Notes under the pieces: generated by a model
Told to the model about the DNA's origin: nothing
The model's database searches: none
The model's input: only the letters and a program-made list of their open reading frames with translations
Program-made: the position numbers and the translations under genes
Origin: Paragonimus westermani
Lineage: Eukaryota; Platyhelminthes; Trematoda; Plagiorchiida; Troglotrematidae
Direction: 5' to 3'
DNA length: 64,000 bases
Assembly (NCBI GenBank): GCA_008508345.1
Contig: QNGE01001271.1
Span: 75,511 to 139,510 of the forward strand
Part shown: positions 38,110 to 48,172 of the stretch, piece by piece
Numbering within the stretch: the first letter of the stretch is position 1
How the letters are laid out: each line of letters begins with the position of its first letter

Positions 38110-38651
38110 GACGGAATTCTGAATACCGATGACCAGTCTATCTCGGATGAGAGTCTCTCCTATGCACTTACAGAAACTGCACGATTTCGCCAGTTTTTTA
38201 TCAAAACGGTAACGTACTGATTTATCGGTTCTCTGGCTTGTCGATTCCTCTGGAAAAACTGAAAGCGATCAAACGTTTCGTTTTTGTCCCCTACAATATT
38301 CTTCCATTTTTCGAAGAAGCACGTTCGGTTCCTTGTTGTCCTCTCCGTCCTCGAAGGTTAAATTTCCCGGAATTTGTCTTCACCCATCTTCGATTGCGTG
38401 TTGGTACATAGCCAGCTGATATTCTTTATTGGTCTCCGTAAGATTGGCCAACAAGCAAAAGTCTTCGTACTTCTCGTTCCATAAACACCAGTTGTCCGCA
38501 AGTCTGTTCGTGCTGTTCACATCCAGCGGTTCGGTCGGAACAATCGTCAATGGGTTCGTCGTAGTGTTCCTTCTGCCAACTGCAGTTTTCTTCTTCTCAT
38601 CTGACATGTTGAAAATCGCTACCATCCGGAACGAAAGCAAAAGTCACTCTT

Positions 38652-39120
38652 TGTGACACAAATAAAATCTCAGTTTATTGAGCCCCTATTGATTATTTTA
38701 TTGACTAGACGCATCTGCAAAAAGAAGAATTACAATTGGTGTTGCTGCTTTCTCTTTTTCATTGGTCGGCTCGACGTCGCTTGTAGCTCGTTTGTTTCAA
38801 CGCCTGACGCTCTTAAACAACTTGTTTTACTCCGGTGCTTCATCATCATCATCATAGACAGCAATACATCAGTGGTTCACACTAATGCTTAACTGCCACA
38901 ACTCCGGTGCTTGTTATAACAGAATCCGATGCTGGAGCACCGTGCCGTGCTGATTGGTTCCCGCGCTGACCTACATGTCTGTTCGTGCTTTCGACACTGA
39001 TTGGCCGTAGACTTCTGCGATTCGATGGTTGACTTCGTATCGATGCGTTTGTCCAATCTAATCCCTTTACAGCGCCTTGTACTCGTACTTTACACCCTGA
39101 AGGTATTAAGCTTAGTTCAT
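38652..39120 (-). repeat. Candidate 5' LTR of the Mag-like gypsy element
   Basis: Directly upstream of gag on the minus strand lies a non-coding segment. It ends with AATAAA signals and a terminal TGTCACA, as an LTR would, just before the gag leader. The outer edge near 39,120 is a guess, because no second LTR was found to compare with. It carries a small RTE insertion (38,841-38,900). Confidence 0.35.
38829..38912 (-). mobile_element. 60-bp RTE-type LINE tail with 12-bp target-site duplication
   Basis: The 60 bp at 38,841-38,900 are flanked by two perfect copies of ACTCCGGTGCTT (38,829-38,840 and 38,901-38,912). On the minus strand the insert ends in a GATGATGATGATGA repeat. It matches the end of the RTE fragment at about 44,880-44,935 over nearly its whole length with only a few differences. 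This is an extremely 5'-truncated retrotransposition event into the gypsy LTR. Orientation is set by the repeat tail. Confidence 0.85.
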
Positions 39121-39129
39121 ACAAGCCAA

Positions 39130-39749
39130 CTGTCTCTGGCAGATTAGCATGACATGAGTGTCTTCCTTATCCCAGCAAATGTCAATGAAATACTCCACCT
39201 CAATCAGCTTACTAACGGGAGCTGATCTCCCACAAAAGCGGACGTAATCCTCAAGCTCACCTTACACAATATCGCCCATAATCAATGTGAACAGCACACA
39301 CACCTACCGTCGGATATGATAACACAATCACAGGGGAGCTACCATTGGCCGCGAAAGTGAACACTAAAATTATATGGAAGAGAACAGCGAGTATAAAAAA
39401 TGTGCTCAAAGAATCGATGCAGATCAACCGCGTAATACATATGGTGTGGATAGGACAGACCCAACTTAATTCGTGGCACTTGCACAGACTAGCCTCACCA
39501 TACAGGCAATTGAAAAGGGGCTGCGTGTCTTCAGCTGAAGAGAACATGTATCCAAATTTGATCAGGCTGTCCAGAAGAGTGGACTTCACTCGAAGAAATG
39601 CACATATCATGTGTGGATAAACATTTAGTGTTGATAATCGCACTGCAAAAGACTGCTATTAAGACTCTATTCCTGTGGACTCCAAAAAGGACCAAATTTG
39701 AAATTGCCATACGTCTTGAGATGCACAAGTACAACGGCGGACCCGTTTG
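39130..39749. other. Intron or spacer after the RBR exon
   Basis: If the RBR exon donor at 39,755 is used, this is intron. A 128-codon minus ORF (39,257-39,643) includes one strongly hydrophobic stretch of about 20 residues but no recognisable domain. The next RBR exon (IBR domain) was not found here. Confidence 0.35.
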
Positions 39750-39755
39750 ACTTAC

Positions 39756-40231
39756 CCACAACCAAATGGACACCAGCGGGTATCCGGATCTTTGGAAAGT
39801 GCTCGACGAAGCAAAAAATCCTCGTAACGCCTCAGCATTCGAGTGCAGCTGTCAACCAATGAAGATACTTGTTCAGCTGAATAGGCGCCCGTTCCATAGG
39901 AGTCCGGGCTGATAATGGCTCTGGTGAGCATATTTACCACGGTAGACGAGTCCAGTGGTTCCTTGCAACCGATACAAGGGAGACGAGACATAGCAAAATT
40001 ATCGATCTCAGTGCACATAAACGTAAGCCAACACACGGTACAGGCTTTGTGTGAGCAAGGGGAAAACTGCACAAGCACTTCGGCAAGCTGGAAGCAAACA
40101 GGGCATTCACCATCGTGTTCCGTGACGGGCATCAAGAGACTACTGGTGGCACGCGAGGGACCAACTGCTCTGTTACCAGGTTTGGTAGGACGAAAAAAGA
40201 AAGATGCTGAGGCACGAGGTTGATTAGGCAC
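39756..40231 (-). CDS. Exon of an RBR-type E3 ubiquitin ligase (RNF19-like), partial
   Basis: The minus-strand open frame encodes a RING1 domain: CPVC at 43-46, CSHKACTVC at 59-67 and LPCIGC at 84-89 supply the zinc ligands. It is followed by RRYEDFLLRRALSKDPDTRWCP, the linker into the IBR domain that is most like RNF19 proteins. Coding ends in a consensus donor (TGTGG then GTAAGT at 39,755), so IBR and RING2 should be on later exons. RBR ligases pass ubiquitin through a RING2 cysteine. RNF19 members are membrane-anchored. The first ATG in frame is codon 34. The frame opens at a stop at about 40,238, which is also where the gypsy pol frame ends, so the exon's 5' border is unclear. An acceptor-like site (ACCTGGTAACAG) lies at about 40,170. 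IBR and RING2 were not seen in the window. Confidence 0.72.
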
Positions 40232-40631
40232 GGATATTTAGGCGGTGCAGAGAATGTCCGATCCGTTTCCTTGCGGATTGCTCCTTTGTGCGTGCCTGCG
40301 ATGCGCTCAGATTTCGTTTGGCTCTTTCCCTTTCGGCAACCAATTCTTTGGTGGAATCAATGCATTCTGGCCATATTCCAATGTCCTGATCCACCGGAAG
40401 TCGAGGGGTTCTACCTTACATAAATTGTAATGGAGATTTCTTCGTGCTCGCCTGCACACACGCCCGATAGGCCAATAACGCCAGTGGCAACGAAGACTCC
40501 CAGTCTCCTCCTTTGGCTGATAACCATTCTTTGACCATCCGGTTGTTACGTTCAGTTAGGCCATTCGTTTGTGGGTGATATGGCGTCGTTCGGATGCGCT
40601 TGATTCCCTGGTGTTGCAAGCGTGTTTGAAA

Positions 40632-43085
40632 CTACTCGCTTTCGAAGCATGGTCCCTGATCCGTCAAGATCGCCTTTGGTACACTGTGGTTTGCTATGAT
40701 GTGCTTCATCACCATGTCTCCCACCGTAGATGCTTTCTGATCCGGAACGCCAGTCGCTTCGATCCAACAGTTAAAGTGTTCTGTCATGACCAGAACGTAC
40801 TGGTTACCGCGGGCGCTCAGTGGAAATGGGCCCATAAGATCCATAGACCAGAGTTCACCGATTTCGGAGACTGGTATTGGCTGTAAGGGCTGTTGGGCTC
40901 CCCGATTGTCGCTTTTCAGTAACTGACACTGTTGGCATGCAAGCACGTAAGTTGTCACATCCTCTTTCATTTTCGGCCAATATGCTCTTTGTTGCAACAG
41001 ATCGTACGTCCTAGTGCATCCGGTGTGTGCCATTTCATGGCAGTCTGCCACCACTTTCCTCCTCAGTTGTCTCGGGATGACTACCACGCACGGGTGCCCA
41101 ACGCCACGCTGCCATGTCAATACGCCTGCACTGTTTAAGCCAACTCTTTTCCATTGGGATGCGATTATTTTCAGCTCCTCATCCTTAGTATTTGTGGGGA
41201 TTCTCACGCCTCTTGCCAGAGCTTCAATCACTTTCCGGAGGACCTTATCTTGACGTTGTAGGCGTACTAGCGTTTGTGGGTCCTGCTCCATTATTAAGCC
41301 GTTGACTCCAACGGTCACTTTGGGGAGTTCGTCGTCTACTTGTGGTCGAGAAAGAAAATCCGCGACGCAATTGCTCAAACCAGGCACATGGTTGATCGTG
41401 AAGTCATATTCCTGTAAACGTAATGCCCATCGGGCTAATTTGCCTCTCGGGTCCCTCGCAGTCATGATCCATTCCAGGGGTTTGTGATCCGTCTCCACGT
41501 GGAACTGTTGACCCAACAGGTATGGCCTCCACTTGTCCAGTGCCCAGACGATTGCCAAACATTCCTTTTCAATAGTCGAATATTTCTGCTCCGTTGGAGT
41601 CAGGACTCTGCTGGCATACTCGATTACTCCTTCCTTTTGCTTGAGTACTGCCCCAATGCCACGGTCACTGGCATCTGTTGCTACGATGAACGTTTCTTTT
41701 GTGTTCGGTAGTTTCAACGTCAGTTGTTGCTCGTTCATCGCTTGTTGCACTCGCTTGAACGCCCTCTGGGCATCGTCGGTCCATTCAAATTTCTTGTCTT
41801 TTCGAAGGAGTTCGTACAATGGCGATGCAATGGAGTGAAAATTTTTCACGAACCGACTGTAGTACCCCGCTTGACCCAAAAATTGTCTCAGGGTTCGTTT
41901 GGAATTCGGAGCCACGGCCTCTCTAATTGTCAGTATTTTCTCCGGCAGAGGCTTGATTTCACCTTGACCCACCTTGTGTCCCAGTAACACCACCGATGAT
42001 CGTCCGAGCTGTGACTTATCAGCATTGATCCGCAGTCCTGAGTTCTTAATGCGATTCAAGACAGCATCTATATGGGCAGCATGTTCCGATTCCGTGTTGC
42101 TGTATATTACGATATCATCTCCGTATACCGCCACATTATCCAGTCGTTTTACCAGCTGAACCATCAGGCGCCGAAATGTGAAAGGTGCCCCGGATAGGCC
42201 AAACGGCATGCGCTTGAACTGATACTGTTTTTCGCCTACCGTGAATGCGGTCTTCTCACGATCTGTGGGTTTAATTGGTACTTGCCAGTATCCGGAGCGT
42301 AAGTCCAAAACTGTGAACAATTTCGCCTGCTGTAGCTTGTCAAAAATATCAGCGACGGACGGTATTGGTACGACTGTATTCTGTGTTACCTCATTCAGCC
42401 GTCTAAAATCCACACAAAAGCGGTACTTCCCGTTGGACTTCTTCACCAGGAGAACAGGCGAGTTGTACGGACTGTTGGCTTCTTCGATAACATCCTCGCT
42501 CAGCATGTTCTGTATTTGTCTCCTCAATTCCTCCTCAAGATGAACCGGTATCCTGCGGGGCCCGTGAGGTCGAAATGTTCCGGTTGTTGGTATTTCATGG
42601 GCAATCCAGTTGCAAAATCCGTACGGATCATCGTCAGTCGTAAATACTTCCGCGTATTTCTCGACCGTGGACTGGAGCAGGGGGGCTGTGCAACTGGGGG
42701 TTTTAACCTTGCGTACTTGGTTGACGCTATCCTTTCGCTGTCCTATGAGCGTCAGGGAGCCATACTTGGTTGACAACTTCTTGAGCTTCAAGTCAATCAC
42801 GGCATCTGTTGCAGCGAGGAAATCGGCTCCGAGTATCGTTTGCCTGGTTTCTGGGGACACACTGAAACGGTGCTTTACGATATGGCCGCCGATACGTACC
42901 CCACATTCTTTCACACCGTCAACCAGTGGACTATGACCTCCAACCGTCCTGATCATCATGGGTGTCGGTTCAACTTTTTGCTTTTCTGCGCGAGCAATCA
43001 ACAAAACAGCTGCCCCTGCATCGAATGAACACTGTTCTACCTCTCCATCAATCTCGACCCCCTGTAAGTACGGCCCCCTGCTCAA
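40632..43085 (-). pseudogene. CsRn1-like gypsy pol polyprotein, 817 codons open
   Basis: Protease: FDAGA at 21-25, where the usual Thr or Ser after Asp is Ala, so it may be inactive. RT: about residues 170-380, with LDLRSGYWQ (Asp 261) and YGDD at 321-324. RNase H: TDAS (Asp 471), IEKE (Glu 506), TDHKPL (Asp 533) and ADFLSR (Asp 576). Integrase: zinc ligands His 683, His 687, Cys 717 and Cys 720, then Asp 749 (WSMDLMGPF) and Asp 809 (ILTDQG). The frame stops at 40,629-40,631, before the catalytic Glu. That residue lies in the same frame downstream (HPQTNGLTERNN in 40,416-40,619). After a second stop the C-terminal tail runs to about 40,238. All catalytic residues except those in the protease look intact. 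Confidence 0.85.
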
Positions 43086-43126
43086 TCGCTCCCATTACTA
43101 GTTGACCAGACCAACAAAAAGAACAA

Positions 43127-43655
43127 TCACGAAACGCTTTTTTTTAAACCTATTAGACCGCCGGATTGGGCAATCCTTCTTCCAATGTCCTTTTTTCCAC
43201 AGATGGAACAGCCTCCCGGTTGATCGTTCTTTCGTGATGCTGTTCTCAAGGCACCTACATCCATTGAGAGTTGCTCCATTATCTTCTGCATTACCTCAAG
43301 TGTCTTCTCGTCCGTATTGCTGTTTGCATCCACTGAAGCCACGGGTCCGCTCCTTGTCCAAGCCTGGCCGCCTTAAACCGCCGCATGGCCTCCTGGCGTT
43401 CGGCCGGGCTGTAAAACGCAACCACCAGCGTCTCCATCGCAGCGGCCCACTCCATCTTCGCTGGGCCTCTTCGCGCTGTGTCCAACACCGCCTTCGCCCC
43501 GCCCTTTACCAGCATCCGCAGTCAGCTTCCAACGGCCGGTCTTGACTCCGACTACTTCGGCCACGTCCTCCAAGTTCCCCAGGAACGTCCGGACTTCTCC
43601 ATCTTCGAACGGCTGTGGCCAAGGAATCTTCATCCTCGAGTTCATCACGGCACCA
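43127..43655 (-). pseudogene. CsRn1-like gypsy gag, frameshifted
   Basis: Gag starts at about 43,637 with MKIPWPQPFEDGEVRTFL, shifts frame near 43,520 and continues as KMEWAAAMETLVVAFYSPAE and later AARLGQGADPWLQWMQ. A nucleocapsid segment near 43,200 follows. There the zinc-knuckle start CSICGKK is in frame, but its His and last Cys fall in the next frame because of what looks like a one-base deletion. No single gag product could be made. Confidence 0.75.
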
Positions 43656-43657
43656 GT

Positions 43658-43947
43658 TGTTGTGTCCGCAAAAGACGCTCGGCCAGCGAGTTGGTTTATT
43701 GTGCAAACTTCCATACAGGTCATGTCAAAAACTAGACCGCAAGCGCGTGCACTCATTTGCACGGCAGACATGCACTCACATACATCGGGTGACAGTACGT
43801 TGTCATTCGCCTTGGTAGAAGTTCTTACACAGCATGTATACACTGTTCCCATAATCTCTTTTTGTCCGTCGTGTTCGGGGCTTCTTCTCTCCTTCCTGAA
43901 TGTCTCCTGTGAGTGCTATACTACTTGTGAGTAGTATACTACTCACA
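43658..43947 (-). repeat. 5' LTR of the CsRn1-like gypsy element
   Basis: The segment lies between the primer-binding site and a TGTGAGTAGTATAC start on the minus strand, about 290 bp, with a CAATAAA near its 3' end and a terminal CACAACA. Edges are inferred from the primer-binding site, since the 3' LTR is absent. Its outer edge overlaps a 24-bp palindrome. Confidence 0.6.
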
Positions 43948-43948
43948 A
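43925..43948. repeat. Perfect 24-bp palindrome at the LTR edge
   Basis: Half-site TTGTGAGTAGTA followed directly by its reverse complement, with no spacer. The neighbouring 18 bp towards the LTR interior are a near-copy of part of it (GTAGTATA...CTCACA), so it may have arisen by local duplication at the LTR terminus. Confidence 0.8.
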
Positions 43949-44039
43949 CGAAGCTGTCTGTTATACAGTAGCTGAATCGATCTACACTTTTGGAGTCCTC
44001 TAAACGCAGGGAAGTGCGGACCAAGTATGTAAACATACC

Positions 44040-44940
44040 GTCGGCGCTTTGTTCCCATATTCAAGCTCAAGTTAGGGTTCACGGTGAACTGTATGACAGT
44101 TTCAACACCAGGAGCGGCGTACGTCAGGGTTGTCCACTCTCAACACTTTCGTTCCATTTTGTCATAGACAAAATACTGGGGGACTGACTGTGGTACTCTT
44201 AAGATGCCGGCTTAGACCTGTTACCTGGTGAGAGACATACTGGTATTGACTATGCTGAAGATCAGGTGTTGCTGTTTGATAGATTCCAAGCAGCATAAAC
44301 AACGCTAGACGCTACCTCGCTTTCCGCCACGTACTTCGGAATGCGCTTAACAGCCTCAAAATGCAAAGTGGTTCTGCAAGATTTCTGTGACTACGTAGAT
44401 GTATTATCAGACACTGAAGTCATGGAGGTTGCTAACCGGTTTGTACATCTTGGAAGCTGCGCCAGCGGTGACGGTGTGGAAAATGAAGCAGAATTGCGTA
44501 TCTCTAAGGCTAGGGCGGTGTTCGATAATCTGGGGGTAACTATTGTGACAGCGAACTACCTCTCTGATGCTTAAGGGTCGCGCGTATCACACAACAGTGA
44601 AGGCCGTATTGTTTTACGGCAGCGAAACGTGGCCGCTCAGCGTGGAACGCCGTGAACAGTCTTCAGGTACTTGACCGCCGACTTGTGCATTCCGTCACCC
44701 ATATCGCCCATACTTTCACTTACAGCTCGATTGTTTGTTTGCAAGGTGTTGGCACCTTGATGTCGTATGTTTGAATATAGACGTGTTTAGTTTTTAGTGG
44801 TCAGCTCCGTTTCGGTTTCCTTCTTCTTCTCTCTCTTTCTATACGGGTTCTGTTCTTCTTCATCATGGTTGTATGACAGCTGAGCATCAGTGTAAACCAC
44901 TGATGTATTGCAGTCTGTGGTGATGATGATGGTGTTGGGG
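44040..44940 (+). mobile_element. RTE-type LINE fragment, 3' part
   Basis: Plus-strand RT blocks in order: RSGVRQGCPLS near 44,115-44,150, IDYAEDQVLLF near 44,250 (the YADD box, with one Asp replaced by Glu), MRLTASKCKVVLQDF near 44,341, VANRFVHLGSCASGDG near 44,430, LRISKARAVFDNLG near 44,495, and GSETWPLS-type sequence near 44,620 in another frame. This motif order is that of RTE-clade elements of flukes. Stops at about 44,185, 44,298 and 44,572 kill it. The 3' end appears to be a GATGATGATG tail near 44,925-44,938. The same tail is seen in the 60-bp insert at 38.85 kb. Confidence 0.78.
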
Positions 44941-44944
44941 ATGC

Positions 44945-46650
44945 CGAACGTGTCCATTACCCAAAGAAGTGTAAGTTTTCAGTTTTTTCTCTTGGTAACT
45001 ATGGCCTTCGAAGGCACTAGGCTTGAAGGTCGTTCCAAAGGAAAAAGGGTCACTTTGACGCGAATCCTTGTTTCTCAGATATTTCTCGAAATGTTGAAAC
45101 TAACATTCCAGACGAAGTATCTACAGTTCATCAGTTGCAAATAAACAGTGATAAGGAGAATGTTTATATGCATCGAACAAGCGCCAAAAATGCTAGCTTG
45201 AAGGTAAAAGTTTTCACACCATTTTCGCGAATGAAGAGCATTATCAGCGTAAGCCCACTTTTTCAAGTCTCATAAATGCGTTCACTGAAATTTTCGAGGT
45301 GAAATACGTCATCCGATTATCTGGGAATGTTTAACATTCTGGTAACATGCAGACCAGCCGACTTTACTTTGAATGCCCGTGACTTCGCGGAAAAACCTTC
45401 GGGCAACGTGGACGCACCGGGGGACAGCGTTCTTCTGAAGTATGGGTTCGAACAGCAGTTCTGAAAAGAGAAACAATACGAACAAACATGAGCCGAAGGC
45501 CCAGTAAGCCATGCACACGACTTACACAAACGAAGACTGAGACGGCAACGACAACACAGCAGCACGCCCCGTCACACAACTCAAATTCAATTTGTGCGCG
45601 CCCGCTGGTTTCGGTTGCGCGGTACATTTTGGCGTTTCGAAGATACCGCCAAAATGGAATTATACATCCGAAGATAATACCAATAACGAAAACAACAACA
45701 TATTTGGCAATGAAGCATATATGACAACGTTCCCAGCTTCCTTACCTCTAAATTGTTTACACTATTTCTCCATTTTTGCAGGATTTCGGGTAGACACTTG
45801 TCGACAGAACGTTGTTCCTAAAAATGGCTGAAAATAACGTCATCAAATTACTGTTTTACCTTCAGTTTATATGGAACCGGTATTATGTCCTGTTCTATCA
45901 CTGGTAATCTTCAAACATTAATTCCGTTCACTGCACTACATTGTTAATACGTACGCTGATGTCTCGTGGCGTTAATACAAAACAGTATACGGAAACAGAT
46001 TAGCTCAAGCTGCCTTCTGATCACTCGTTGGCGTATTTTTCAACCACTCCCCACTAGATGTTTAGATCCATTACATTGCAGAAAATTATTTCAGTCACAG
46101 CGACAATCGGCGAAATATGATAATACAGGTCTCTCATCACTTCTCGCATGTGTCTCTCCTTTGTGATTCTCCATGGTAAGTGCCACTCGAAAGGGACAGC
46201 TAATAATGTGAACGCATGAGCATGCTTATACATTGTTCGGAGCTTAATTCGACTGAACAGGGCAGCTACTAGTTTGGGCACACACTGCACTCTCAGACGT
46301 TGTTCATGGTTCAGGTCGACGAGGTGGGGCAGCTGTTGTTGTTGCAAACTTTTGAAATTTCAAGAATATTTGGAATACAAGTATTTGCGTCAAAATGACC
46401 GTTTTCCCTTTGTAACGACCTTCAAGCTCATTCCTTACGAAAGCCATGAGTAGCAAACGTGCCGTCACCGATTAAATTTTATGAACTCCGTCTTGTTTTG
46501 AATGCGTTCTAATACTACTCACAATTTATTCCGAAGTTCGCTTAACGTACTAATTCTCCGTTCGATGTTATATATGAATAGTTTTTCTTGGTCAATTTAT
46601 CATTAGAAAACGCTTCAAGTCGTCTGTCTGAAACCACACGTGGGTAGTCT
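44945..46650. other. No firmly recognisable gene
   Basis: Overlapping ORFs on both strands at 45,300-45,830. One plus-strand frame at about 45,316-45,465 reads as a plausible exon (contains DFAEKPSGNVDAPGDSVLLK, then a stop) but lacks clear splice borders. Nothing recognised. Confidence 0.35.
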
Positions 46651-46654
46651 TAAC

Positions 46655-47066
46655 CAAAGTTAGGCACCTGCATTACATTGGGCTTCTAAAAGACCTCCTA
46701 AATATCTCTTCGGACTACCAACCATTATTGCAACCACTCACGGAGCTTCAAAATTTCTGCATCACCCTAGTAAATCGCCGACAAAGTCATGTGCTGCAAG
46801 AATGCACTGCTGAAGCATTGATCATAGCCCCTACAATTATACAATTATTCAAAGCGGTGCAAAAACAACTCCCACGTTCACCGGTTTTCCAGAATTCTGT
46901 CGGCGGACTCAAATTTGGCGGCACCGTGAGCTGGAATGGTGTGGACCAAACTAGGTGGAACCTCATGTGCTTTCCAGAAAGCAACGCCACTCTAGTGCTC
47001 GTCGCATTAAGTCGCTTTTTCCCCAGGGTACGCAATTATCAGATGCGAAGAACAAAAGGTCGTTGA
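46655..47066 (+). pseudogene. hAT-like transposase fragment (tentative)
   Basis: The plus frame reads VRHLHYIGLLKDLLNI, recalling the hAT block with an invariant His followed by Leu and KD. About 85 residues later comes GVDQTRWN, recalling the TRWN motif that marks hAT transposases. The frame ends at a TGA at 47,066. The expected Cys before the first block is absent, and no dimerisation domain or inverted repeats were found. Minus-strand ORFs overlap it. Confidence 0.42.
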
Positions 47067-47657
47067 GGAGAGAGACCAAATCTTTATTCAACGAAATGTA
47101 CAAGTGGTCTGTGTTAGCGTTGTGAACGGCACCGACACACGGATTGACTAGGGAGGCTAGACACCAGCCGTCGGCGAGCAAGTAAACCGGAAGAATGGGG
47201 CACTTGTCATTCGGGTTCGCACCACAGTCACATGACATGCAGACAAACAATCGGACAGCATATATCATGCAGGCTTTCTTAATAGCCGAGTACAATATGC
47301 AACTATGAGCCTTTGAACCACTTTACACGTCCTACCGCTGGCAGGCCAGTGAAGTCTCCCGGCCGCTACACCACGACCTATGATAGAAAGCGTTATGCAG
47401 AAGGTTTGTTTGTTCAACTTCCGAAGTAAACAACATTCGTTTGTGCATGGATGGCCCGTTCAGGCTCTGTATAAAGCCAATCGCATATAAAGCAGTTCGT
47501 AAAGCTCGGTCTGTTCGTCTGATTATTCCAACTCCTCAGTTGGGCTTTGACCGTGAATAGACTAGTGTTCGCCCACTCCTATGAGTTATCACACGTAGCC
47601 GAGGGATGGAACAAATACTAACTTCCACATGGAGTTGTCTAAGTGGTAATTATAAGG

Positions 47658-48172
47658 TTATTTACACCAACTCACGTGCTTCCTCACGGCACCTTGAATA
47701 TGGAAAAGCCTAACATTTTGTCGCACCTGAAACGGCTTTTCAGTTTGCATTTTGGCCGTCCTTTTATCAACAACAAAAGTTCTGACAGATATGTGGTTTT
47801 CATCACTTAACGAAATGTTCCGAATATATAATACAGAGAAGCGCATTTTTCACCCCAAACAAAGGCGTACATCATTGGTCGTCCATGGTCCATCCAGTCT
47901 GTAACCATAAACTGATAAAGCTCCGGGCTAAAACCGCAAATATGAATTGACGGACAGCCTGATTATAACGATTGATTCCATGCGTGATACCGACGTTTAT
48001 CACATCAGGAAAACGTCTGTACAACTGCACTTGCTGCTTTCGTGCGAAACATAGAGGCGTGTACCTATCACTATCTTCTTTGATGACACGCAGTTCGCCA
48101 CTTTCCCCTATGTGAGTCAGAATATGAAGCAGATTTTCGACATCAGTCACAAACCCACGTACTCATTGTCAG
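47658..48172 (-). pseudogene. MULE transposase fragment
   Basis: Two minus-strand frames belong together. The first (48,150-47,872) has CFARKQQVQLYRRFPDVINV and then THGINRYNQ, where MULE transposases have Phe-Pro-Glu-Val followed by Asp-Ala-Thr-Tyr; the first catalytic Asp appears lost. It also has GWTMDDQ before a stop. The second (47,846-47,658) has VRTFVVDKRTAKM (the second catalytic Asp block) and LFHIQGAVRKHV, the FH block. Related to, but not the same copy as, the pseudogene at 61.4-64 kb. Confidence 0.65.

Larger units (their letters stand above)
35199..38640 (-). mobile_element. Ty3/gypsy retrotransposon, Mag-like lineage, decayed
   Basis: Minus-strand order is gag, protease, RT, RNase H, integrase, broken into at least six frames. 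Gag starts at MSDEKKK (38,607). After a frameshift comes a double Cys/His cluster (CQFCGGRHLRQ, then CMKCRKRNHFARHC) near 37,870-37,980, typical of Mag-type elements. Protease has LDSGASDS near 37,690. RT has an LCIDPKLLN block near 37,170 and YVADDVLVF near 36,870. The RNase H start has an in-frame stop near 36,440 and then HTDHKPL near 36,265. The integrase zinc region (HVHLAHTG, with the first Cys of the CxxC kept and the second replaced) lies at 35,700-35,810 and the catalytic-core end (YYSQSNGKTEAAVE) at about 35,390. No intact polyprotein remains. No 3' LTR was found below 35.1 kb. Confidence 0.88.
40238..43947 (-). mobile_element. Ty3/gypsy retrotransposon, CsRn1-like, nearly complete but with no 3' LTR
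   Basis: Minus-strand order is 5' LTR (about 43,658-43,947), primer-binding site, gag, protease, RT, RNase H and integrase. The CsRn1-like call rests on the primer-binding site TGGTGCCGTGATGAA (43,641-43,655) and the MKIPW gag start. Pol has 817 open codons, then two in-frame stops in the integrase (about 40,629 and 40,434). Gag has two frame changes, one splitting the zinc knuckle. The 3' LTR is missing: the pol frame ends at about 40,238 next to the RBR exon. Few lesions suggest a fairly young insertion. Confidence 0.85.

Noticed and set aside
39257..39643. 128-codon minus ORF with a hydrophobic segment, considered as the next RBR exon
   Set aside because: It lacks the IBR cysteine pattern and has no clear splice borders.
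41014..43545. Many plus-strand ORFs of 60-147 codons
   Set aside because: All are antisense shadows of the gypsy gag-pol on the minus strand.
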